Under the pieces are notes generated by a model. It was not told the origin of the DNA, ran no database searches, and was given only the letters and a program-made list of their open reading frames with translations. Positions 51,126-58,901 of a stretch of 64,000 nucleotides of DNA are shown one piece after another. The first letter of the stretch is position 1. Every line of letters starts with the position of its first letter. The stretch lies in contig NZ_CP115396.1 in the NCBI RefSeq assembly GCF_027625995.1, positions 620,001 through 684,000 of the forward strand, in the 5' to 3' direction. A program made the position numbers and the translations under genes. This DNA is from Hymenobacter yonginensis. GTDB lineage: Bacteria > Bacteroidota > Bacteroidia > Cytophagales > Hymenobacteraceae.

Positions 51126-52766
51126 CTAACTGGCCGCCAGCACCTCCCCGGCAGCGCGCAGCCCCTGGTAGAAGCCTTCCTCGAAGATGGACATGCCACT
51201 GAGGTCAGTGTGGGCGAAAAACAGCTTATGCTGCCAGGGCTGCGCGGCCGCCGGCCGGGCCACACCCCACACGAACCCGGGCGTGGGCGCCACCATGCCG
51301 TGGCCCCACACCCACACGTCGGCGCGCTGCACTAAAGGCGTGAGGCCGGGATGGGCGGTTTCCAGCTCGGTGAGGGCGCGGCGCACCCATTCGTCATAGC
51401 TGGTTTGGTAGGCCTGGCGGCGGGCCGCAATGGGGTCAGCGGCGGGCAGCGGCAGATACCAGGTGAGCACCAGCAGCTCGGCTCCGGGCTGGCGCAGCTC
51501 CTGGTGGCGGGCACTTACGTAGCCCACCGAAGCGGTGCCGTAGAGCACGTTGTCCCAGCTTAGCGGCTGGCCGGGGCCTTGCGGCAGCTCCGTCACGGTC
51601 AGGTTCACGACCACCCACGGCGCCCGGTGGCAGGGCAGGGCGCGGTGCGCGGCGGCGGGCAGCGTGGTCAGCAGCCGCTCGGTGATGAACAGCGGCGTGG
51701 CTATGATGACGCGGCGCGCCTGCACGCGGGTGCTGCGGTGCTGCACCACGTCGTAGCAATCCACGGCCAAACCCTCAGCGGTGTCGTGCAAAGCGTAGGC
51801 GACGGTGTTGGGCAGGATGGGGGAGGTGGCCTGGCGGCGCAGCTGCTCGGCCAGGAAGCCGTTGCCCTCGGGCCAGGTCAGCACGTCGGCGGCGGTGGCG
51901 TTGTGGGCGCGGCCCTTGCGCGCCGCAAAGTAGTGCAGCCCCGCCCACGCCGACACCTGGGCCGTGGTGGCGCCGTAGTCGTCCTGGCAGCTGTAGTTGA
52001 GGTACCAGCGCAGGTGCGGGCTGCTGAAGCCCTGTGCGTCCAGGTAGGCGTCAAACGGCTGCTCGTCGAGGCGCTGAAACTGCGGGTCCTGGGAGCATTC
52101 CTGCACCGGAATCCGAAAGGCGTCGCGCCCATCCTGCCCCACAGCTTTGCGCAACTCCTCAATCAGCTGGAAGAAGCGGGTAATCTGCTGCTTTTCCTCG
52201 GCGGGCACGCCCAGCTCCGGCACCAGGCCGTTTTGCCATTGACCGCGCAGGTACAGGCGTTCCTCGGGGTCGTGGCAGAGGTGGTACTCGTTGTAGATGG
52301 GCAGGCCCGAGGCTGGGTGCGTGCCGGTGATGACGCTGGCTTCCTGCAGAAACCCCAGCAGCGCGTGGTTGCGCGGGTCGGGCACGGGCAGGTAGTGGGC
52401 GCCCCAGGGGTAGGCGGCGCTGGCGTTGCGGCCGGCGCGGGAGTTGCCGCCGGGCGCTTCATCCAGCTCCACCAGCAGCACCTGCTCGGGGCGCAAGCCT
52501 TGGCGCTGCAGCTCGCGCCGGGCCGCCAGACCGGCAATGCCGCCGCCCACAATCAGCACATCCACGGTCTGGGTGCGGGTGGGCGCGGGCAGGCGGGCGG
52601 AGTCGCGCAGGAGGTGGCCGGTGGCGTGGTTGGCGCCGTGCAGACTGCCCCGGATGTGGCTGCGCCCGGTGCCCGGCGCGCAGGAGTGCAGCCCCGCCAG
52701 CGGCGCCAGCAGCAGCCCCGCCCCACTCAGCGCGGCCCGTTGCAGAAAGTGTCGGCGGGAAGACAT
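51126..52766 (-). CDS. Tat-exported FAD-dependent amine-oxidase-like protein
   Basis: A 546-residue flavoprotein. The N-terminus SSRRHFLQRAALSGAGLLL is a twin-arginine signal, followed by a possible lipobox-like LHSC. The Rossmann FAD motif VLIVGGGIAGLAARRELQRQ begins near residue 68, and further flavin contacts (GGNSRAGRNASAAYPWGAHY) and a C-terminal TDLSGMSIFEEGFYQG segment fit flavin-containing amine oxidases. Export by Tat implies that it folds with FAD inside and acts in the periplasm. The context (spermidine synthase, SpeD) suggests a polyamine or related amine as substrate; unproven. Confidence 0.82.
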   Translation of the reverse strand: MSSRRHFLQRAALSGAGLLLAPLAGLHSCAPGTGRSHIRGSLHGANHATGHLLRDSARLPAPTRTQTVDVLIVGGGIAGLAARRELQRQGLRPEQVLLVELDEAPGGNSRAGRNASAAYPWGAHYLPVPDPRNHALLGFLQEASVITGTHPASGLPIYNEYHLCHDPEERLYLRGQWQNGLVPELGVPAEEKQQITRFFQLIEELRKAVGQDGRDAFRIPVQECSQDPQFQRLDEQPFDAYLDAQGFSSPHLRWYLNYSCQDDYGATTAQVSAWAGLHYFAARKGRAHNATAADVLTWPEGNGFLAEQLRRQATSPILPNTVAYALHDTAEGLAVDCYDVVQHRSTRVQARRVIIATPLFITERLLTTLPAAAHRALPCHRAPWVVVNLTVTELPQGPGQPLSWDNVLYGTASVGYVSARHQELRQPGAELLVLTWYLPLPAADPIAARRQAYQTSYDEWVRRALTELETAHPGLTPLVQRADVWVWGHGMVAPTPGFVWGVARPAAAQPWQHKLFFAHTDLSGMSIFEEGFYQGLRAAGEVLAAS

Positions 52767-52809
52767 TTTTTAGTGCTTGGTGCTTAGTTGTTAGTGCTTA
52801 GGGAATAGG

Positions 52810-52943
52810 CACGGTGTAGAGACGCAATATTTCGCGTCTCGTCGTTGCTGAGGTTGGCCGTTCTACGCCGTCGTTGCTGATTGCTGGCCGTTGTATGCCG
52901 CCGTTCAACGACGAGACTCCAACTATTGCCTCTCTACACCGTG
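52810..52943. repeat. Inverted repeat between the oxidase and spermidine synthase-like genes
   Basis: The arms 52810-52847 and 52906-52943 are imperfect 38-base reverse complements; CACGGTGTAGAGA and CTCGTCGTTG ends match exactly. The centre has three more copies of GCCGTyGTTGC-like sequence. A half copy is at about 5083-5115. It lies inside the polyamine cluster and may reduce read-through into the oxidase gene. Confidence 0.75.
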
Positions 52944-52973
52944 CCTAAGCCCCAGGCCCTAAACCCTAAAAAT

Positions 52974-54536
52974 TCAATGCGTGTACGGCCCCCAGTCTTC
53001 CTCAAAATAGCGGACCAGGGCCTGGTTGTTGAGCTGATTGATATCGGTGGGGACTTCGGCCATGTCGGGTGGGAAGTCCAGCATCTGGCGGATGGTGACG
53101 GGCGTGACGTAGCGCAGGCCGCGCGGCAGCGGACCGGCGTCGGGGCGCCAGTGGGCGTTTTCGCCCGCCAGTACGTAGCCCCATTCGCCAAAGGAAGGCA
53201 CGTAGCAATGGTAGGGCGTGGTGTGGAAGCCGGCCGCCTGCAGCGTGTGCGCAATGCACCAGAAAGACTGCCGCGCCACGTAGGGCGAGGTGCTTTGCAC
53301 CACCAGCTTACCGCCCGGCGCCAGCAGCCGGTGCAACTCCTGGTAGAACGCCGCCGAGTACAGCTTGCCGATGGAGTAGTTGGCCGGGTCCGGGAAGTCG
53401 ATGATCAGGCAGTCGTAGCGGGTGGTGTCCTGGCGCACCCACTGGTAGGCGTCGCCGTTGATGACTTCCACCCGGGGGCTGAAAAAGGCGCGCTTGTTCA
53501 GGGCCGTCAGCAGCTGATTCTGCTTGAATAGCTGAGTCATGCCCGCGTCCAGGTCCACGAGGCGGATTTTCAGCTGCGGGTACTTGAGCAGCTCGCGCAC
53601 CGCCAGGCCGTCGCCGCCGCCCAGCACCAGCACGCGGCGCGCCTTGGGCAGGGCTTGCATGGCGGGGTGCACCAGGGCCTCGTGGTAGCGGTACTCGTCC
53701 TGGGAGCTGAACTGCAGGTTGCCGTTCAGAAACAGGCGCAGCTCGCGCTGGTTTTTGGTGAGTACGATGCGCTGATACTGCGTGCTTTTGGCGTAAATCA
53801 CTTGGTCCTGAAAGGCCAGGGTTTCGGTGTAGCGCTGGATGCGGCCGGCGTAGGCGAACGTGACGGCCAGCGCCAGCAGCGCCACGCCCATCAGGGCGGC
53901 GAAGCCGCGGCGGTAGGGGCGGGTTTCGGGGAAGCGGTACAGCGCCACGGCCGCCACCACCACGTTCAGCGTGCCAAACAGCAGCGACGTGCGCATCAGC
54001 CCCAGCTGCGGCACCAGCACCAATGGGAAAATCAATGAGGCCAGCAGCGCCCCGATGTAGTCGACGGTGAACACGCGCGACACTAGGTCCTTGAACTCGT
54101 AGCGGTTTTCCAGAATCCGCATCAGCAGCGGAATTTCCAGCCCCACCAGAATGCCCGTGAGGCCCACCAGCGCGTACAGAATCAGCCGGAACGAGGCTAC
54201 GTATTCGAACAGCACGAACAGCAGCGGCGCCGAAAAGCCGCCCACCAGCCCCACCAGAATTTCCAGCTGGATAAACCACTTCAGCAGCGGCCCGCCCAGG
54301 TACCTCGACAGCCACGAGCCTACGCCCATCGAAAACAGGTAGGCCCCGATGATGGTGGAAAACTGCGTGACCGAGTCGCCGAGCAGGTACGAGGCCAGCG
54401 TGCCCGCAATCAACTCGTAAATCAGCCCGCAGGTGGCAATGACGAACACCGAGCCCAGCAACAGCACCGACTGCGCCTCCTGCCGCGCCGTGCCGCGCCG
54501 CACCGGTCCGGGCGCTTCGGCGGTGGCGTTACCCAT
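52974..54536 (-). CDS. Membrane-fused spermidine synthase-like aminopropyltransferase
   Basis: A 520-residue fusion: seven or so membrane helices (residues about 25-230) followed by a spermidine-synthase fold. The SAM-binding motif VLVLGGGDGLAVRELLKY (near residue 300), the acidic VDLDAG, NGDAYQW and the catalytic IIDFPDPANYSIGKLYSAAFY are present. The conserved DSSDP-type loop is DFPDP, still with two Asp. It probably transfers an aminopropyl group, or a related group, at the membrane. Its start overlaps the end of the DUF350 gene by eight bases. Confidence 0.88.
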   Translation of the reverse strand: MGNATAEAPGPVRRGTARQEAQSVLLLGSVFVIATCGLIYELIAGTLASYLLGDSVTQFSTIIGAYLFSMGVGSWLSRYLGGPLLKWFIQLEILVGLVGGFSAPLLFVLFEYVASFRLILYALVGLTGILVGLEIPLLMRILENRYEFKDLVSRVFTVDYIGALLASLIFPLVLVPQLGLMRTSLLFGTLNVVVAAVALYRFPETRPYRRGFAALMGVALLALAVTFAYAGRIQRYTETLAFQDQVIYAKSTQYQRIVLTKNQRELRLFLNGNLQFSSQDEYRYHEALVHPAMQALPKARRVLVLGGGDGLAVRELLKYPQLKIRLVDLDAGMTQLFKQNQLLTALNKRAFFSPRVEVINGDAYQWVRQDTTRYDCLIIDFPDPANYSIGKLYSAAFYQELHRLLAPGGKLVVQSTSPYVARQSFWCIAHTLQAAGFHTTPYHCYVPSFGEWGYVLAGENAHWRPDAGPLPRGLRYVTPVTIRQMLDFPPDMAEVPTDINQLNNQALVRYFEEDWGPYTH

Positions 54537-54744
54537 GAATGGCCGAGCTGATAATCAACGCCACGGCAATCATAAACGCCGCGCCCAGAATGGCCAGGGC
54601 CGTGTTGTGCTCCTCCACAATCTCCTTCCAGAGCATGCGGGGCGAGAGTTTTTCGATGACAACGAACGACAGCACCAGAATCAGAATGCCCAGCACCGAA
54701 TAGATGACGGAGGCAATGATAAGCTTGAAGTTGAGGTATTCCAT
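54529..54744 (-). CDS. DUF350-family membrane protein
   Basis: A 71-residue protein with two membrane helices (IIASVIYSVLGILILVLSFV and NTALAILGAAFMIAVALIIS), matching one DUF350 repeat; many relatives have two or more. E. coli YjfL is a member, encoded with PspA-like and glutathionylspermidine-synthase-like genes, so the link with polyamine enzymes recurs. The ATG at 54744 is used; the upstream frame is repeat-derived. It overlaps the spermidine synthase-like gene. Confidence 0.85.
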   Translation of the reverse strand: MEYLNFKLIIASVIYSVLGILILVLSFVVIEKLSPRMLWKEIVEEHNTALAILGAAFMIAVALIISSAIHG

Positions 54745-54761
54745 GAATCTAGGTGATTTTT

Positions 54762-55011
54762 GGTGATGAGGTGATGAGGTGAATGGGGATGAGGTGACAC
54801 ATGCTAGGGGAGTGGTATGGGGGGATGAGGTGACACGTGGTAGGCAGAGTCTGTGCGACTTTGAGTGGGGTGCTGTGACGACGCCGGTGAAAAAATGATA
54901 GCCCGGCTGATTGGCTCCGCAGACGAGCCCAACTCTGCACAGCCCTGTCACCCCATCACCTCATCCCCATTCACCCCATCACCTCATCCCAATTCACCTC
55001 ATCACCTAATT
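54762..55011. repeat. GA-rich inverted repeat inside the polyamine cluster
   Basis: GTGATGAGGTGATGAGGTGA-type sequence (about 54762-54840) and its C/T-rich complement CACCTCATCCCCATTCACCC (about 54946-55011) flank a 105-base non-coding centre. Same family as the outer arms at 30848-31153. The right arm ends at the stop codon of the small membrane protein gene. Confidence 0.78.
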
Positions 55012-55192
55012 ACTTATGATAAAATCGGGCGTGGCCGCCGCGGGAGCTGGTGGTGCGGCTGCCTTCGGGATTTTCGTTGTCGTCGCCGAGCAGGCGCACG
55101 CCGTTGAGGCCGGCCCACAGAAACACGCCGTAAATCAGCAGCGCCACCACCGCGTAGTAGCGGATGGCCGATAGGGAGCGGAGAAAGTCCAT
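55010..55192 (-). CDS. Small single-pass membrane protein of the polyamine cluster
   Basis: A 60-residue protein: one membrane helix (YYAVVALLIYGVFLWAGLN), then a polar, Arg/Ser-rich tail. It lies 12 bases after the DUF4178 gene and in the same direction as the cluster, so probably belongs to the same operon. No family recognised. Confidence 0.6.
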   Translation of the reverse strand: MDFLRSLSAIRYYAVVALLIYGVFLWAGLNGVRLLGDDNENPEGSRTTSSRGGHARFYHK

Positions 55193-55204
55193 AGGAAGCG
55201 GGCG

Positions 55205-56560
55205 TTAGGAGTTGTCGGTGGGGCCGTAGTCGCTGTTTTGCCAGCGGGTGGCGTCGTGGGAGTGGCGCCGCCAGTACTGCACGGCCGGGTACAGCGCCAG
55301 CAGCAGCAGCGCCAGTATCCCGTTGGATTGCAGCGGTGTGTGCTGGCTGGCCGTGAGGCGCAGCGGCAAATCCATGCCGTTTTCCGTGACGGGGTAGAGC
55401 GTGAGGTGGTAGCGGCCCGACGGGATGCCCGCCAGCGTGGCTTCCTGGTCGGTGTCGCCTTCGCGCCAGGTTTCGCCTTGCTCCACGCCGGTGTAGAACT
55501 CCAGGTTTTTGGTGAATTCGTAGCTCTGGCCGGTGCGCTCGTTTACCAGCGTCACGGGCACTTCCAGCCACTGGTTGTAGAGCGTTGTGGAGGCCAGCTC
55601 GAACTGCAGCGCCGCCGGCCCCGTCACCTCAAACGGCTTCGACACCAACACCGTGTTGCTGCCCGCGGCCATGGCCTCGGAGGCCGCCGGGCTCACCTCG
55701 CCGCCTGGCGACGCCCGGCCCGTGGAAAACTCCTCGCGCAGCAGCTGCTTTTCGGGTTTGATGAACAGCAGCGCCAGCTGCGTAAGTACCACCAGCAGCA
55801 TCATCAGCAAGCTGAAAGTGCGCAGCGTCGGCCAGGTAGTCTGGCCCGGCGCGGGTTGCACAGCGCCCACGCCACTGCGGTACGGCAATGAGTCGCGCGG
55901 CACGCCGAAAGCCGTGGCTACTTCGCCGGGTTCCAGATGTTCGCCCTTGTACCATTTTGCCGGGCCTTTGCCAGGTTCTTTCTCCCGTACCAGCATCCGA
56001 GGCGGCGCAATGTATTCGGTGATGGTCAGATGCGCATCGTCGCGAAAGTCCCAGTCGAACTCACCGGCCGCGTACAATACTCTCGGCTGATAGCTGTTGT
56101 AGATGTGGTAGTCGTCCTCCACCTCATCAATGTACGCGCCGCGGCCGGTAGCGTGGCCGATGACCCGGTAGTCGCGGCCGGCGGGCTCCAGCAGCAGCCA
56201 GTGACCCTCGTACACGGCCAGCTGGCAGTAAGCGCCCGTTTGCTCGTGGCGCAGCATATACTCCTGCCACTGGTAGGCGGCGTGTTTTTCGCGGCGCAGT
56301 TGGAAGCCCAGCACCCGGTAGGGCTGGCCCCGCAAGGTGCCTACCGTGCCCAGTGGCAGCATAATGGGCAGCGTGGAGTCGCCTTGAAACTTCCCCAGAA
56401 TCAGAGGTTTTGCGGCGCGGTCGTCGGCCTCGAAATAGGTGTGGCACTCCGGGCACACGAAAAAGGCGCTGTTGAGCTGGTCGAAGTAGGGCACGCTGTG
56501 CTGGCAGCGCGGGCACGGCAGCTGGGCCGGCGCGACAGGGGCGGTAGTGGTTTCGCTCAT
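55205..56560 (-). CDS. DUF4178-domain protein with zinc ribbon and membrane helices
   Basis: A 451-residue protein. It begins with a zinc ribbon (C16-x2-C19 and C36-x2-C39), continues with DUF4178-type beta-rich sequence (LGTVGTLRGQPYRVLGFQL, WQEYMLRH) that appears twice, then a membrane helix (TFSLLMMLLVVLTQLALLFI), an extracytoplasmic domain and a final helix (NGILALLLLALYPAVQYW). DUF4178 genes recur next to DUF350, SpeD and spermidine synthase-like genes in many bacteria. Biochemical role unknown; its start overlaps the end of the SpeD gene by four bases. Confidence 0.82.
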   Translation of the reverse strand: MSETTTAPVAPAQLPCPRCQHSVPYFDQLNSAFFVCPECHTYFEADDRAAKPLILGKFQGDSTLPIMLPLGTVGTLRGQPYRVLGFQLRREKHAAYQWQEYMLRHEQTGAYCQLAVYEGHWLLLEPAGRDYRVIGHATGRGAYIDEVEDDYHIYNSYQPRVLYAAGEFDWDFRDDAHLTITEYIAPPRMLVREKEPGKGPAKWYKGEHLEPGEVATAFGVPRDSLPYRSGVGAVQPAPGQTTWPTLRTFSLLMMLLVVLTQLALLFIKPEKQLLREEFSTGRASPGGEVSPAASEAMAAGSNTVLVSKPFEVTGPAALQFELASTTLYNQWLEVPVTLVNERTGQSYEFTKNLEFYTGVEQGETWREGDTDQEATLAGIPSGRYHLTLYPVTENGMDLPLRLTASQHTPLQSNGILALLLLALYPAVQYWRRHSHDATRWQNSDYGPTDNS

Positions 56561-56910
56561 CGGCGCACTTCCGTTTTGGTGAGTTCGGTGCCCTCGAAGA
56601 ACGAGAGTGTGGCGGCGTATAGCTGCCGGGCGCGGTCGGCGTTGTCGCGCTGGTAGTTGCTTAGAAACACGTCGAAGGTGGCGCGGCCGTGCTCGGGCCA
56701 GGTGTGGATGCTCAGGTGCGACTCGGTGAGGGCCAGCACGGCCGTAAACGAGCTATTCGGGAACCGGTGGTAGGCGGCGCCCACCTCCTGCAAGCCCAGC
56801 GCCGCCACCTGCGCCTCGAAGAAGCGGCGGCAGGCGTCCATATCGGTGAGAGGGCCGGCGGCGGCCGCAAAGGTGGCCAGCACGTGCAGGCCCGGGGAAT
56901 AGTCAGACAT
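56557..56910 (-). CDS. SpeD-like pyruvoyl-dependent decarboxylase (variant)
   Basis: A 117-residue proenzyme of the bacterial SpeD class. ALTESHLSIHTWPEHG contains the Glu63-Ser64 self-cleavage site, where Ser64 becomes the pyruvoyl group, and His69. In typical S-adenosylmethionine decarboxylases a Cys follows in VDVFTCG; here the equivalent is FDVFLSN, with Ser84 at the Cys position. SpeD homologues that lack AdoMetDC features have been reported to decarboxylate arginine or ornithine instead, so the substrate is open. The ATG at 56910 is chosen for similarity. First gene of the cluster. Confidence 0.85.
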   Translation of the reverse strand: MSDYSPGLHVLATFAAAAGPLTDMDACRRFFEAQVAALGLQEVGAAYHRFPNSSFTAVLALTESHLSIHTWPEHGRATFDVFLSNYQRDNADRARQLYAATLSFFEGTELTKTEVRR

Positions 56911-57030
56911 AGAGTATAATGCGGCCAGGATGGCCGAGTGCCCCGCGTGGCGGCGCCCGGCTACGGGCAATATTACACAGTTGGCCCTGAACCGCCCAAG
57001 GCCCGCGCCGTATTTGTGGAGCGTTGCCAG

Positions 57031-57170
57031 TAGCGCGAAGCTTTTGCTTCGCGCATCGTTGGAGTATTCGCGCATAGTTGGCGTAACTGAGCAAGTACAC
57101 ATTGCCCAAGTAAGCTGGGCTGTTCAACGACCCGCGACGCAAACGCTTTGCGCTCCACTACCTTTCGGCC
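57031..57170. repeat. Degenerate inverted repeat (GCGCGAAGC..TTGCTTCGCG family)
   Basis: AGTAGCGCGAAGCTTTTGCT (from 57031), ending TCGTTG, is loosely reverse-complementary to CAACGACCCGCGACGCAAAC (from about 57124) onward. Related short palindromes are at 14796-14822 and 61138-61285. It fills the gap between the divergent speD-like and aspA genes. Confidence 0.55.
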
Positions 57171-57206
57171 CTCAAACTCCTCCACCCATCCCAATACCCA
57201 CTTTTT

Positions 57207-58616
57207 ATGCAGCAGAACTTCCGGCTTGAGCACGACTTTCTGGGCGAGCGTGAAATTCCCGCCACCGCCTACTACGGCATCCAGACGCTGCGGGCCCTCG
57301 AAAACTTCTACATCACGGGCATTCCGCTGAAAGTGGAGCCGCTGTTTGTGCAGGCGCTGGCCTTCGTGAAAAAAGCCGCCGCTCTCACCAACCGCGACTT
57401 GGGCGTGCTGCCCGCGCCCATTGCTGACGCCATTGCCCAGGCCTGCGACCGGGTAGCCACCGGCGAGTTCGACGGCGAGTTCCTGACTGACATGATTCAG
57501 GGCGGGGCCGGCACTTCCGTGAACATGAACGCCAACGAGGTGATTGCCAACGTGGCGCTGGAAATCATGGGCCACGAGAAAGGCCAGTACGAGTTCTGCC
57601 ACCCCAACAACCACGTCAACTGCTCGCAAAGCACCAACGACGCCTACCCCACGGCCTTTCGTATTGCGCTCAGCAACAAGCTGGTGGGCTACAGCGCCGT
57701 GCTCGGGGAGCTGGCCGAAGCCTTTGCCGCCAAAGGCACCGAGTTCCGCGACATCCTCAAAATGGGCCGCACCCAACTCCAAGACGCCGTGCCGATGAGC
57801 ATGGGCGACGAGTTCCGGGCCTTCGCCACCAACCTGCGCGAGGAGCTGCTGCGCATCGAAGACTCGCGCCGCCTGATTTCGGAAATCAACATGGGCGCCA
57901 CCGCCATCGGCACCCGCGTGAATGCCCCGGAAGGCTACGCCGAGCTGGTGACGGAGCACCTGCGCACCATCACCGGCCTCGACCTGAGCCTGGCCGGCGA
58001 CTTGATTGAAGCCACCTACGATACCGGCGCCTACGTGCAGCTCTCGGGCGTGCTGAAGCGCACGGCCGTGAAGCTGAGCAAGATCTGCAACGATTTGCGC
58101 CTGCTGTCCTCGGGCCCGCGCTGCGGCATCAACGAAATCAATTTGCCGGCGCTGCAGCCCGGCTCCAGCATCATGCCCGGCAAAGTGAACCCCGTGGTGC
58201 CCGAGGTGGTGAACCAGACGGCGTTCTACGTCATCGGGGCCGACCTCACGGTGACCATGGCCGCCGAGGCCGGCCAGCTGCAACTCAACGTCATGGAGCC
58301 GGTTATCAGCTTCGCGCTCTTCACCAGCATCAGCTACATGACCAACGCCTGCCGCACCCTGCGCGAGAAGTGCGTGGTGGGCATCACGGCCAACAAGGAG
58401 CACGCCGAAAGCCTCGTGCGCAACAGCATCGGCATCGTCACGCAGCTCAACCCCGTGCTGGGCTACGAGGCTTCGGCCGAAATTGCCAAAGAGGCCCTCA
58501 AAACCGGCAAATCCGTCTACGATATTGCCGTTACGGAGCGCCAGCTGCTCACGCAGGAGAAGTGGGACGAAATCTTCACCTTCGAAAACCTGATCCGGCC
58601 GGGCTTCATTCGCTAG
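57207..58616 (+). CDS. aspA: Aspartate ammonia-lyase
   Basis: A 469-residue member of the fumarase/aspartase superfamily that deaminates aspartate to fumarate. The flexible catalytic loop GSSIMPGKVNPVVPE is present, with GRTQLQDAVPM and NQTAFYVIGADLTV. Absence of the fumarase class II signature details and overall similarity favour aspartase; fumarase activity cannot be fully ruled out from sequence. Divergent from the polyamine cluster. Confidence 0.88.
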   Translation: MQQNFRLEHDFLGEREIPATAYYGIQTLRALENFYITGIPLKVEPLFVQALAFVKKAAALTNRDLGVLPAPIADAIAQACDRVATGEFDGEFLTDMIQGGAGTSVNMNANEVIANVALEIMGHEKGQYEFCHPNNHVNCSQSTNDAYPTAFRIALSNKLVGYSAVLGELAEAFAAKGTEFRDILKMGRTQLQDAVPMSMGDEFRAFATNLREELLRIEDSRRLISEINMGATAIGTRVNAPEGYAELVTEHLRTITGLDLSLAGDLIEATYDTGAYVQLSGVLKRTAVKLSKICNDLRLLSSGPRCGINEINLPALQPGSSIMPGKVNPVVPEVVNQTAFYVIGADLTVTMAAEAGQLQLNVMEPVISFALFTSISYMTNACRTLREKCVVGITANKEHAESLVRNSIGIVTQLNPVLGYEASAEIAKEALKTGKSVYDIAVTERQLLTQEKWDEIFTFENLIRPGFIR

Positions 58617-58707
58617 CCCGGGTTGCGGAGGTCTGCCGGTCCGGCGGCTTTTCCAGTCGTCGGACCGGCCGCGGGGTGTCTTAAAAGTCGATTGAAGCTC
58701 CTTGACC

Positions 58708-58845
58708 GTCATGCTGAGCTTGTCGAAGCATCTCTACCGCTTCGTTGCAGCGCCATTTACCAACGTCAGCACGCGAGATTCTTTGCGCTGCTCGGAATGA
58801 CGTACCAACGAAGCGGTAGAGATGCTTCGGCAGGCTCAGCATGAC
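58708..58845. repeat. Inverted repeat with another family's copy nested inside
   Basis: The arms 58708-58747 and 58806-58845 are 40-base reverse complements with two mismatches (core CGAAGCATCTCTACCGCTTC, family of 1090 and 7974). The centre contains CAACGTCAGCACGCGAGATT followed by CTTTGCGCTGCTCGGAATGA, a diverged half of the 31053-31091 arm, so one palindrome family seems to have been inserted into another. Confidence 0.88.
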
Positions 58846-58901
58846 GTTCTGGAGTTTCCAGACACAGTAATGGTTTTCTCTCTCTCGCCAATTCGTTTCT
58901 G

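Noticed and set aside
56973-58712. 579-codon minus-strand frame opposite aspA
   Set aside because: Antisense shadow of aspA with no motif.
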